From Streptomyces sp. DT2A-34 (GTDB lineage: Bacteria > Actinomycetota > Actinomycetes > Streptomycetales > Streptomycetaceae): 64,000 nt of DNA. A model generated the notes under the pieces. That model was given only the letters and a program-made list of their open reading frames with translations. It was not told the DNA's origin and searched no databases. The stretch lies in assembly GCF_030499515.1 (NCBI RefSeq), contig NZ_JASTWJ010000001.1, forward strand, positions 5,374,001 through 5,438,000, written 5' to 3'. Shown here piece by piece: positions 45,020-53,663 of this stretch (positions within the stretch are counted from its first letter, which is position 1; every line of letters begins with the position of its first letter). A program made the position numbers and the translations under genes.

Positions 45020-46120
45020 GTGCCCCCTCTGCAACACGGAGCGCGCTTGTCGCTCGCGCACCGCCTTTTGGAGTCCCGCCGACTCCGAGGCAGGGGAGAG
45101 GTGCTCAGGGGCCACCACAACACCAACTACGTGCTGCGGGTAGGGCTGTTGCTGGCCCTGGTCATCGGGGTGGTGCCCTACACGCGGTTCAAGTACCGGG
45201 TGCCGCTGGACACCGTGGAGGTCGTCCCCCGCATCTGGCCGCGCGAGGCCGATGTCCTCGAGGTCGTCTGCCGGTACCTGCGCGAGGTGCCGCGCTGTCT
45301 CGCCGTACTGGGGGAACTCGGCGACCGCTCCCTGCACCGGTACCGCAGGGGCAAGGCGCTCAGTGAGCGCAACCCCGACGGTGTCATCGACGAGAAGCTG
45401 ATGCGGGAGTTCGCGGCGTTCTTCGTCAGAACCGCCCAAGTGCCGGTCGAGGAGCTTCCGCCGCCTCCCCAGGACTGGCCGGCCGACGGCGACAGCGACG
45501 GGTTCCTGCACTGGCTGGCCGACTTCACCGAGCAGCGCGTGCACCAGCCCAACCGTGACCGGTTCGGCGACCTCTTCGACGCGGTGGGGATTCCCCAGGA
45601 CGCGATGACGGCGTTCAAGGCGAACCATCACGGCCTGACCTCGCGTCCCTTCAAGCTCCTGCACACCGATGTCCACCGCGCCAACGTCGTGGTGCGCCGC
45701 GGGCGGATCGCGGTGATCGACTGGGAGCTGGCGATATACGGGGACCCCCTGCACGACCTCGCCACTCATGTCGTGCGGACGGGGTATGGAAAGGCCGAAC
45801 AGGACCGAATGGTCGAACTGTGGGCCCAGTCCATGGAGCAGGCCGGCTGCGCCGAGCTCACCGCAGGTCTGCACAAGGACCTCGACACCTACCTGGCCTT
45901 CGAGTACGCGCAGTCGGTGTTCCCGGACGTCATGCGCGCCGCACTCGAACTCCCGGACGATGCCGAGGAGCGGCACTTCCGGGCGGCGGCGGAGCGGGTG
46001 AGCCGAGCCATGGGCCGGGCCCGTCAGCCGCTGCGGCTCGTGGAGGTGCCGGACATGGAACAGATGGTGGAAGCCCTGCGGAAGTGGCACAGCCTGGCCG
46101 TGCCGACGGCCGCTTCATGA
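45020..46120 (+). CDS. APH-family phosphotransferase (kinase)
   Basis: 366 residues from GTG 45020. Aminoglycoside-phosphotransferase-like kinase: HHNTNYVLRV glycine-poor N-lobe, catalytic loop HTDVHRANVVV (catalytic Asp and metal Asn) near 215, and IDWELAIYGDPLHDLA (metal Asp in place of DFG). The frame stays open upstream to 44780, but only the GTG gives family-like sequence and it has a leaderless -10. The truncated HAD gene overlaps its stop by 4 bases. May phosphorylate a small molecule acted on by the neighbouring HAD phosphatase (inference). Confidence 0.87.
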   Translation: MPPLQHGARLSLAHRLLESRRLRGRGEVLRGHHNTNYVLRVGLLLALVIGVVPYTRFKYRVPLDTVEVVPRIWPREADVLEVVCRYLREVPRCLAVLGELGDRSLHRYRRGKALSERNPDGVIDEKLMREFAAFFVRTAQVPVEELPPPPQDWPADGDSDGFLHWLADFTEQRVHQPNRDRFGDLFDAVGIPQDAMTAFKANHHGLTSRPFKLLHTDVHRANVVVRRGRIAVIDWELAIYGDPLHDLATHVVRTGYGKAEQDRMVELWAQSMEQAGCAELTAGLHKDLDTYLAFEYAQSVFPDVMRAALELPDDAEERHFRAAAERVSRAMGRARQPLRLVEVPDMEQMVEALRKWHSLAVPTAAS

Positions 46121-46734
46121 CCGTACGACGGGAGCGGGAGCGGGAGCGACGGGAGACGGAGGGGCCGCAGGCGGGGCGAGCGCAGATCGCGGCGCTCGAC
46201 GAACCCGGACTGTTGCGGGCCGCGGCGGAGCAGATCGTGCGGGGGCGGTGCGTGCTGTTCGACTTCGACGGGCCGCTGTGCCGGCTGTTCCCCGGTACCT
46301 CCTCGGCACCGCTCGCCGACGAGCTGCGGGAGATCGTCGCGAGGCGCGGCGCACTGGCCCTGTTGCCGCCTGCGGTGTTGCCGTCCATCGACCCCCAGGT
46401 CGTACTGCGCGCCGTGGACGCAGCGTGTCCCGGTGATGCGCTGGTGGCCGAGCTGGACGCCCGTCTCGTCCAGGGGGAGAAGGACGCGGCGCGGGTGGCG
46501 CCCCCCCACCGCTGGTGTGGGCGATCTGGTCCGGCGGCTGGTGAAGGAAGCGGCGCCGGCGACCCGACTCCCCGCCCGACCCGACGCTTCCTGAGCGTGG
46601 GGGCGCGGGAGCGCTGCCAGGCCATCGTGCCGCTCGGCTTGGCGGACGTGCCGACCTGCTCGCGGATCACGACGGGCGCTGCTGAGCCGGCAGCGCCATA
46701 CGCACCTGGCTCCTGCGTAGGCTCGCTCGCATGA
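46117..46734 (+). pseudogene. Truncated HAD-family gene
   Basis: From ATG 46117, coupled to the APH gene. It contains HAD motif I, CVLFDFDGPLCRLFPGT, and a cap-like PQVVLRAVDAACPGDALVAE similar to the complete HAD at 44046. After a run of seven C (46501-46507) the reading frame loses all similarity. Dropping one C gives GDLVRRLVKEAAPATRLP and a stop at 46594, still lacking motifs II-IV. So it is a remnant of about 120 residues plus unrelated tail. Confidence 0.72.
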
Positions 46735-47357
46735 GCGACACAGGCACCGGCGAGCCCGGGCTGCGCGAGCGCAAGAAGCGGCGGATGTACGAGACCGTGT
46801 CGGAGACCGCCATCCGCCTCTTCCTGGAGAAGGGCTTCGACGCCGTATCCGTGGCCGAGGTGGCCGCCGCTGCCGAGATCTCCAAGCCGACGCTGTTCCG
46901 GTACTTCCCGGCGAAGGAGGACCTCGTCCTGTACCGGATCGCCGATCACGAGCAGGAGGCCGCCCGGATCGTGGCCGGGGCGCAGGGCTCGCCTCTTCGT
47001 GCGCTGCGGCGGCACTTCCTCGACGGGCTGGAGCGGTGTGATCCCGTCACCGGGCTGAACGACCATCCCGAAGTGCTCCACTATCACTCGCTGCTGTACG
47101 GGACTCCCTCGCTGGCCGCCCGCATGTACGCCTACCTGGAGCGCTCGGAGGCCGCGCTCGCCGACGCGCTCGGCGGGGACCTGGACGCGCGGCTGGCCGC
47201 CGGGCAGATCGCCGCCGTGCGGCGGATCCTCGCTCTGGAGAACTGGCGGCGGATCGCCGGCGGGGAGCGGGTGGAGGACGTACGGGCCGATGCCGTGGCC
47301 GCTGCCGAGCGGGCGTTCGACCTGCTGGCGAAGGGGTTGCCCTACCTGTCCAAGTGA
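46731..47357 (+). CDS. TetR family regulator
   Basis: 208 residues from ATG 46731. Helix-turn-helix at about 15-60 (YETVSETAIRLFLEKGFDAV then EISKPTLFRYFPAKEDL). Ligand domain variable. TAGGCT at 46718-46723 is a leaderless -10, so it has its own promoter inside the HAD remnant's tail. No obvious adjacent target; the HelD gene follows on the same strand. Confidence 0.92.
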   Translation: MSDTGTGEPGLRERKKRRMYETVSETAIRLFLEKGFDAVSVAEVAAAAEISKPTLFRYFPAKEDLVLYRIADHEQEAARIVAGAQGSPLRALRRHFLDGLERCDPVTGLNDHPEVLHYHSLLYGTPSLAARMYAYLERSEAALADALGGDLDARLAAGQIAAVRRILALENWRRIAGGERVEDVRADAVAAAERAFDLLAKGLPYLSK

Positions 47358-47412
47358 GTGAGAGTCGGTAAAAAACTTAACTCGGTTACGTTATTTGGGT
47401 ACGCTTGCTCGA

Positions 47413-49446
47413 ATGACGTCAACCGAACCCGCCCTCCGGCACGCCCTCACCGAAGAACGAGCCCACCACGACCGCTGCCGCGCCGCCCTCGCCGCCATGG
47501 TCGCCGGCGCCCAGGAACAGGTCGTCATCGGCGAGGACGTCTCCGCCTCCGGTGCCGACGCCGAGGTCCTCGGGTATCGGCTGCGTAGCCAGGCCAAGGA
47601 ACTCCGGGAGTTGCCCGAAGGGCCCCTGTCCTTCGGGCGGCTGGACTTCGGCGAAGGTGGTGAACACGGCGGGCAGAGCTACCGCGTCGGGCGGCTGCGG
47701 ATCACCGAGCACCCTGCCGCGCCGCCCCTTGTCGTGGACTGGCGGGCCCCCGTCTCCCGTGCCTTCTACCAGGCCTCCGCCCACGACCCGCAGGGCGTGG
47801 CCGTACGGCGACGGTTCGGCTGGGCGCCCGGCAGCCGCGGCGACTCCGCCGACCTGACCGGCCTGGAGGACGAGCACCTCGACCGGGGCGAGTCCCGGGC
47901 CAGCGACATCGTCGCCCGGGAGATCGAGCGGCCCCGCGTCGGGCCCATGCGGGACATCGCGGCCACCATCCAGCCCGAGCAGGACGATCTCGTACGAGGC
48001 GATCTCGCCCTGTCGGTGTGTGTGCAAGGCGCTCCCGGCACCGGCAAGACCGCCGTCGGCCTGCACCGCGCCGCGTATCTGCTCTACACCCACCCGCAGC
48101 GCATCCGGCGCGGCGGACTGCTGATCCTCGGGCCCAACCGGACCTTCCTGTCGTACATCTCCGAGGTGCTGCCCGCCCTCGGCGAGACCGGCGTACGCCA
48201 GTCCACGCTGCGGGACGAGATCGCCCGGCATCCGGTCACCGGGGATGACGAGGGGCGGGCCGCCGTCGTGAAGCACGACGAACGGATGGCCGAGGTGCTG
48301 CGTCGGGCGTTGTACGCGCGGGTGAGTACCGAAGGGGTCAACTCCCTTGTGCTGGCGGAGGGTTCGTATCGGTGGCGGGTCTCGGCGGGCGAGCTCGTGC
48401 GGATCGTGGCGGGGGTGCGGGAGGAGGAGCCGCCGTACGCCGTCGGACGGGAGCGGGTGCGGACCCGGGTGGTGCGGTGCATCCGCGACCAGGCCGAGCG
48501 GCGCAGCGGGGTGCGGAGCAACGCGTGGGTGCAGAAGGTCTCGCGGTCACGGGCCGTGGGGGCGTACGTCGATGCCGTGTGGCCGCGGGTGCGGCCGGAG
48601 GAGGTGGTGGCCGAACTGCTCGGCGATCCGGGGGTGTTGGCGGACGCCGCCGACGGACTGCTGGACGCCGAGGAGCAGAAGGCGCTGCTGTGGGCGAAGC
48701 CGCCGCGGTCGTGGAAGTCGGCGCGCTGGTCGGCCGCCGATCTCGTGCTCCTCGACGAGGTGGCGGGGCTCATCGAGCATCCGCAGGGGTACGGCCATCT
48801 CGTCGTCGACGAGGCGCAGGACCTGTCGCCGATGGAGTGCCGGGCGATCGCGCGCCGGGCTGCCTTCGGGTCGCTGACCGTCCTCGGGGATCTCGCGCAG
48901 GGGACGACGCCCTGGGCGGCGCGGTCGTGGGAGACGGTGCTGCGGCATCTGGGGAAGCCGGACGCGGTGGTCGTACCGCTCACGACGGGGTTCCGGGTGC
49001 CGGGGGCGGTGCTGGCGCTGGCCAACCGGCTGCTGGAGCGGGTGGACGTGGAGGTGCCGCCGGCCCGGTCGCTGCGGGGGGACGGGGAGCTGCGGTTCCG
49101 GGAAGCGGTGGACGGTGACCTGATGGGTGCGGTCGTGGGTGCCGTACGGGATGCGCTGGGCCGGGAGGGATCCGTGGGGGTCGTCGCCGCCGACGGGGAC
49201 GCGGCCCGGGTGCGGGAGGCGCTGGCGGCCGCCGGGATCGAGGCGGGGGGTGCGGACGAGCTGGGGGCGCGGGTGGCCGTCGTACCGGCGAGTGTGGTGA
49301 AGGGACTGGAGTACGACCATGTCGTCGCCGTGGAGCCGGCGGCGATCGTGGAGGCGGAGGAGCGGGGGTTGCAGCGGCTGTATGTGGTGGTGACGCGGGC
49401 GGTGGCGGGGTTGGAGGTGGTGCACGGGAGGCCGTTGCCGTTCTAG
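47413..49446 (+). CDS. HelD-like RNA polymerase-recycling ATPase (UvrD-like superfamily 1)
   Basis: 677 residues from ATG 47413 (MTSTEPALRHALTEERAHHD). The N-terminal coiled-coil arm is followed by VVDWRAPVSRAFYQAS, a HelD hallmark. Walker A is CVQGAPGTGKTAVGLHRAAY, Walker B LVVDEAQDLSPME, and C-terminal helicase motifs include KGLEYDHVVAVEP and VVTRAV. Such proteins detach RNA polymerase from nucleic acid and can confer rifamycin tolerance. A rifamycin-associated element was not found upstream. The AT-rich stretch at 47367-47400 is probably its promoter. Confidence 0.9.
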   Translation: MTSTEPALRHALTEERAHHDRCRAALAAMVAGAQEQVVIGEDVSASGADAEVLGYRLRSQAKELRELPEGPLSFGRLDFGEGGEHGGQSYRVGRLRITEHPAAPPLVVDWRAPVSRAFYQASAHDPQGVAVRRRFGWAPGSRGDSADLTGLEDEHLDRGESRASDIVAREIERPRVGPMRDIAATIQPEQDDLVRGDLALSVCVQGAPGTGKTAVGLHRAAYLLYTHPQRIRRGGLLILGPNRTFLSYISEVLPALGETGVRQSTLRDEIARHPVTGDDEGRAAVVKHDERMAEVLRRALYARVSTEGVNSLVLAEGSYRWRVSAGELVRIVAGVREEEPPYAVGRERVRTRVVRCIRDQAERRSGVRSNAWVQKVSRSRAVGAYVDAVWPRVRPEEVVAELLGDPGVLADAADGLLDAEEQKALLWAKPPRSWKSARWSAADLVLLDEVAGLIEHPQGYGHLVVDEAQDLSPMECRAIARRAAFGSLTVLGDLAQGTTPWAARSWETVLRHLGKPDAVVVPLTTGFRVPGAVLALANRLLERVDVEVPPARSLRGDGELRFREAVDGDLMGAVVGAVRDALGREGSVGVVAADGDAARVREALAAAGIEAGGADELGARVAVVPASVVKGLEYDHVVAVEPAAIVEAEERGLQRLYVVVTRAVAGLEVVHGRPLPF

Positions 49447-49508
49447 CGGTGGTGCGGGCACTTCGGCTGTTGTGCGGGCGGCGGGCTCCCGTGCGTCACC
49501 GTCGGCCG

Positions 49509-50393
49509 TTACATGGCGTCCAGGACCGGGATCAACTGCTCCTCCTCGTACGTCAGATGCGCCTCCAGCTCCGCCGTGAGGCGCTCCACCTCGGTGCGGG
49601 CGGCGGCCGGGTCCGGGTGCTCGGCGGTCACGGCGCGACGCAGGTCCTCGACGAGGGCGGCGATGCGCTCGTGCTCCTCCCGGAGGCGGGCCAGGGCCGG
49701 CGCGAATTCGGGACGGCGGTCCGCCAGGACCGGGAACATGCCGAGATCCTCGCCGGTGTGGTGGTTGTGGAGGCCGGCGCAGAAGGTGAGGCAGTTGACG
49801 CGGAGCTGGGCGCCGAGGGTGGAGCCGCCCTTCTCGCCGCTCTTGCTCATCTCCTCGCGGATCAGGGCGAGTTCGCGGCGGAAGGCGTCATGGACGACCT
49901 TGATGGCCTCGCCCATGGAGGACGCGTTGATGTTCGGAGGGCCGCCCTGGGCGATCTCGTACAGGGCGACCACGGGAATCACCCGCTCCGTCTTCTCCTG
50001 GTACGCCGCCCAGCCCGGATCCGCCTCGACGGCCCGCGCGAAGGCCTGGTCACGCTCCTCGCCCTCGAGTACGACGGCCCGGGCCTCGTAGGTGAACGCG
50101 CCGCTCTCGATGGTGACCCGGGGGTTCGCGACGAGGTTGTGGAACCAGGCCGGGTGCTTCGGGGCGCCGGCGGCCGAGGCGATGACCAGGACGCGGTCGC
50201 CGCCGTCGGGGAGGTAGCCGACGGGGGTGGTGTGCGGGCGGCCGGTGCGGGCGCCGGTGGTGGTGACGAGGATCAGGCGGGCGCCTTCGAAGTAGCCGCC
50301 GACGCGGCCCTTGTTGGCGCGGAACTCGTCGATGACGTGTTGGTTGAAATCGTTGGGCAATGCTTTCTCTTTCTCTGTCGCTGGTTTCCTCAT
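49509..50393 (-). CDS. Deazaflavin-type nitroreductase fused to hemerythrin-like domain
   Basis: N-terminal DDN-like split beta-barrel (about 12-145: ARLILVTTTGARTGRPHTTP, ASAAGAPKHPAWFHNLVANP). The C-terminal hemerythrin-like four-helix domain (about 165-290) has iron-ligand candidates in FCAGLHNHHTGEDLGMFP, REEHERIAAL and HLTYEEEQLIP. It could couple F420-dependent reduction to di-iron chemistry. I chose ATG 50393; a TTG at 50360 (LPNDFNQHVIDEF) matches the usual start and is equally possible (283 residues). Confidence 0.85.
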   Translation of the reverse strand: MRKPATEKEKALPNDFNQHVIDEFRANKGRVGGYFEGARLILVTTTGARTGRPHTTPVGYLPDGGDRVLVIASAAGAPKHPAWFHNLVANPRVTIESGAFTYEARAVVLEGEERDQAFARAVEADPGWAAYQEKTERVIPVVALYEIAQGGPPNINASSMGEAIKVVHDAFRRELALIREEMSKSGEKGGSTLGAQLRVNCLTFCAGLHNHHTGEDLGMFPVLADRRPEFAPALARLREEHERIAALVEDLRRAVTAEHPDPAAARTEVERLTAELEAHLTYEEEQLIPVLDAM

Positions 50394-50643
50394 GGACGGA
50401 AGGCGAAGAGAAAGAGGCGGGCTCCTGGCCCGCCGCGACCTCACTCAGAGGCCGGGCAACACCCAACTCGCTCACGGCACATGGCCGACCCGGCAGTCAT
50501 GGTCGTGACTGTAGCTTCCTCGTATGACTGCCGCGACCGACTTTCAGGGCATTCCGAGGAGGGCGTCGTGGGGTTCGAGGCTGAACAGGTCCTTTCCTCA
50601 GGGTGCTTTCGCTACGGCGTCCAGGGGCAGATCCTGTTCTCCG

Positions 50644-51165
50644 ATGCTCCTCTTCCTCGACGTCGACGGGACCCTGACCCCCTTCGGGGCGGAGCGGCCG
50701 TACCCGGTGTACGAACCCCGCTCCGCCCTGCCGGAGCCGGCCGCCGACCACCCCCTCCTCACCCGCGTCGACCCCACGCTCGGCGTCCGGCTGGCGCGGC
50801 TCGCGGCGCTCGGGTGCGAGCTGGTGTGGGCCACGACCTGGCTGGACGACGCGAACGCCGTCCTCGCACCCTGGCTCGGTCTGCCCTCGCTGCCGAGGGT
50901 CGACTGGCCGGACGACGGCGCGGTACCCCGGCTCGGGCCTCGCGGCCTGCACTGGAAGACGCGGCCCCTGGTGGCCTGGGCTGCCGGCCGCCCCTTCGTC
51001 TGGGTCGACGACGAGATCACCGACGCCGACCGGGCCTGGGTGGCCGCCCACCACCCCGCGCCCGCCCTCGTCCACCGCGTCGACCACCGCTACGGGATCA
51101 CCGACCGGGACTTCGCCGTCCTGGAGGAGTGGGTCACCGCAGGTGGCGGCCCAGCAGCTCGGTGA
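50644..51165 (+). CDS. HAD-like hydrolase domain protein
   Basis: 173 residues from ATG 50644 (MLLFLDVDGTLTPFG, HAD motif I near 6-12). VWATTWLDDAN near 61-71 and VWVDDEITDADRAW near 128-141 fit later HAD motifs, with Asp pairs. Family annotated as HAD-domain (DUF-type) in actinobacteria. The 3' end overlaps the convergent reductase gene by 32 bases. Substrate unknown. Confidence 0.82.
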   Translation: MLLFLDVDGTLTPFGAERPYPVYEPRSALPEPAADHPLLTRVDPTLGVRLARLAALGCELVWATTWLDDANAVLAPWLGLPSLPRVDWPDDGAVPRLGPRGLHWKTRPLVAWAAGRPFVWVDDEITDADRAWVAAHHPAPALVHRVDHRYGITDRDFAVLEEWVTAGGGPAAR

Positions 51166-52027
51166 CGCGTGTGATCCCGTCCGTCCCGTGCCCGAGCCCG
51201 ACGACCCGGCGCGCCTGACCCTCGGCGGCGCGCATCAGGCTCGCGTCGATCCCGTGGGACTCGGAGGTCTCGATGATGTGGGCCATGGTGGACACGGCGG
51301 AGGTGATCGGGTTGAGCTCGCCGGAGTAGGTGCCGTCGTCGGCGTCCCCCGCGAACTCCTCGAAGAGCGGCGACATGATCGCGCCGATGCCCTGCGCGTG
51401 GGGGAGCAGTTCCCGCGCGGTGATGCCCTCGGCCCGGGCGATGGCCAGGGCGTGCGCGTAGCCCGACATCGCCGTCCAGAAGATGTCGAGCAGGGCGATG
51501 TCGTACGCGGCGGCCCGGCCGAAGTCCTCGCCGAGGTGGGTGTGGGTGCCGCCGAGCGCCTCCAGCACAGGCAGGTGCTCGCGGTAGAGATCCGCCGGAC
51601 CGCTGTAGATGACCACTGCTTCGGGTGTCCCGATGGTCGTGGTCATCGACATGATCGCGCCGTCCAGATAACGGATGCCGTGCGCGTCCGCCCATTCCGC
51701 CGCGCCCCGGGCGCGGGCCGGGGTGTCGGCGCTCAGGTTCACGACCGTACGGCCCTTGAGCGCGTCGGTGACCGGGTCCTGTCGCAGGACGGCGTCGGCG
51801 GCGTCGTAGTTCACCACGCAGACGACGGTCAGCGCACTGGCGGCGACCGCCTCTGCCGGGGACGCGGCGGCCGTGGCACCGCGGTCGAGGAGCTCCCGGT
51901 CCCGCCCCGGGGTGCGGTTCCAGACGGTGACCCGCACTCCCGCGTCCAGGAACGCGCCCGCCAGGGCCCGGCCCATCGGGCCGAGACCGAGGACGGTGAC
52001 GGCGGGTTCGCCGACGTAGGTAGACAT
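51134..52027 (-). CDS. NAD(P)-dependent oxidoreductase, 3-hydroxyisobutyrate dehydrogenase / imine reductase type
   Basis: 297 residues. Rossmann motif VLGLGPMGRALAGAF (residues 11-25); VWNRTPGRD follows. The C-terminal helical domain carries YDIALLDIFWTAMSGYAHA. The usual catalytic Lys of beta-hydroxyacid dehydrogenases is not evident at this helix (here Asp in AAAYDIALL), which favours an imine-reductase-like enzyme. Divergent from an HxlR regulator, which probably controls it. Start ATG 52027 with a GGGAG site. Confidence 0.87.
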   Translation of the reverse strand: MSTYVGEPAVTVLGLGPMGRALAGAFLDAGVRVTVWNRTPGRDRELLDRGATAAASPAEAVAASALTVVCVVNYDAADAVLRQDPVTDALKGRTVVNLSADTPARARGAAEWADAHGIRYLDGAIMSMTTTIGTPEAVVIYSGPADLYREHLPVLEALGGTHTHLGEDFGRAAAYDIALLDIFWTAMSGYAHALAIARAEGITARELLPHAQGIGAIMSPLFEEFAGDADDGTYSGELNPITSAVSTMAHIIETSESHGIDASLMRAAEGQARRVVGLGHGTDGITRVTELLGRHLR

Positions 52028-52091
52028 GACTCAACTCCCTGTAGGGTGGCGATAATTGATGACAAAAGGGGTGTCGCATGAGGGGTGGGAC

Positions 52092-52439
52092 ATGACGCAT
52101 CGGCGCCACGACCCGAATGTGTGCGGGGTGACCGCCGCGATCGCCGTGATCGACGGCAAGTGGAAGACGTCGCTGCTGTGGCTGCTGGAGTCCGGCCCGC
52201 TGCGCCCGGCGGAACTGCGCCGTCGGCTGCCGGGCCTCAGCGAGAAGGTGCTGACTCAGGCGCTGCGCGAGATGGAGACGGACGGACTGGTGCACCGTGA
52301 GGTGTACGACGTCCTGCCGTTGAAGACCGTGTACTCCCTGACCGGGTTCGGCCGTGATCTGGCCGAGGCTCTCGGCCCGCTCTCCGACTGGGGCCACCGC
52401 CGCCTGGAGCGGCTGACCGAGGCCCAGTCGGCCTCCTGA
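52092..52439 (+). CDS. HxlR family transcriptional regulator
   Basis: 115 residues from ATG 52092 (MTHRRHDPNVCGVTAAIAVI). The winged helix has the family signature IDGKWKTSLLWLLESGPLRPAEL in parts, LSEKVLTQALREME and the wing VYDVLPLKTVYSLT. The conserved Cys near the N-terminus (Cys11) often senses electrophiles or oxidants in this family. Divergent with the reductase, only 64 bases apart, with GC-poor gataattgatgac in between as a possible operator. Confidence 0.92.
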   Translation: MTHRRHDPNVCGVTAAIAVIDGKWKTSLLWLLESGPLRPAELRRRLPGLSEKVLTQALREMETDGLVHREVYDVLPLKTVYSLTGFGRDLAEALGPLSDWGHRRLERLTEAQSAS

Positions 52440-52568
52440 CCTGAACGCCACCTCCGTCCGTCGCACGACCGGGCGCGTCCGGCGCCTCGTCGATCACCCG
52501 TATCCAGGGTCGGACGGCGGCGGAGCGCTGCCAAGTACCCACAAAAAAGTGCGTACGAGCCGTACGGC

Positions 52569-53507
52569 TCAGGCCGGCTCCGCCCGGAACCCCTGGCGCC
52601 ACGACGGATGACGCGGCTCCCAGCCGAGCTCCCGCCCGGCCTTGGCGTTGGAGAACCCGCGCCCCTCGGTCATCATCGTCACCACCACGTCCCCGGCCAG
52701 CAGCCGGGCCAGCCACTTGGGCACCCGAAGGGGAGGCTTCGCCCCCGCGCACGCCGCCAGATACGGCAGCCACTCACTGGCCGGCGCCGGTTCGTCGTCG
52801 ACGATGTTGAACACGCCCCTCGCCCGCTGCTCCACGGCCAGGACGGTGGCGCTCGCCGCGTCGTCGAGGTGCACCCGGGAGCAGTAGCCGGTGCCGCCCC
52901 CGACCAGCGGGAACTGCCGCTTGCGTACGAGCTCGACCTGGTCGTCGGTGGCGCCCGGCCCGTAGAACCCGCCGTATCGCAGAACCGCCCCGTCGGCCTT
53001 GACGACCACCTCCTGGACGTGGCGGATCGCGTCCGCCGGCGCCCGCAGCTTCCCCGTCTCCACGGGCAGCGGGTCCTCCTCGGTCTTCACCCATCCGCCC
53101 TCGCGGACGCCGTTCCGGATGGCGGCGCTCTGTGCGACGAAGTGGAGGACGCCGGTCGCCTCGGCGGCGGCCGGCAGGTGATCCGTCCCCTCGGTGCGCA
53201 GCCGGTTGGTGGTGGCGAACCACCGGTCGAAGTGCCGGATGTCCGGCCTGCCGGAGTGCGGCATGGAGATCGCCGTCATCTGGTGCACGATCACGTCCGG
53301 CCGGGCCGGGCCGGGCCGCGGCCACCGCCGCACCGACGGACCGGCCGTCGAGCCCGTCCAACACGACCCCCTCCGCGCCCATCCGCTTCACCAGGTCGAG
53401 CTTGGCCGCGCCGGTCGTCGGTGCCGTCACCTGGTGCCCGCGCTCCACCAGCCGCTCCACCAGCCGCCGCCGATCACCGCGGTCCCACCTGCGACGAACA
53501 CCCGCAT
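52569..53507 (-). pseudogene. NAD-dependent epimerase/dehydratase, two frameshifts
   Basis: N-terminus MRVFVAGGTAVIG from ATG 53507 (Rossmann), then a one-base shift near 53460-53468 into RRLVERLVERGHQVTAPTTG. A second shift lies near 53304-53317 into RPDVIVHQMTAISMPHSG, after which the frame is clean to 52569 (YGGFYGPGATDD, NIVDDEPAPASEWLPYLA). Expanded cggcc repeats sit exactly at the second break. Joined it would be about 310 residues with the extended SDR fold. Real decay, slippage or sequencing error possible. Confidence 0.75.
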
Positions 53508-53663
53508 GACACTCACCGTCCCGATTCCGGAGTACGTCTGTGAAACCCGGGACGAGCGGACTCGCCCGATCTGTGACATGACGGGCGTCGGGGGAGCTCG
53601 CGAAGCGGTCACCGTCCAGCGGGCGGCGGTCGCCCGCCGCCCGGCCGTGACGTGCGCCTGGCT

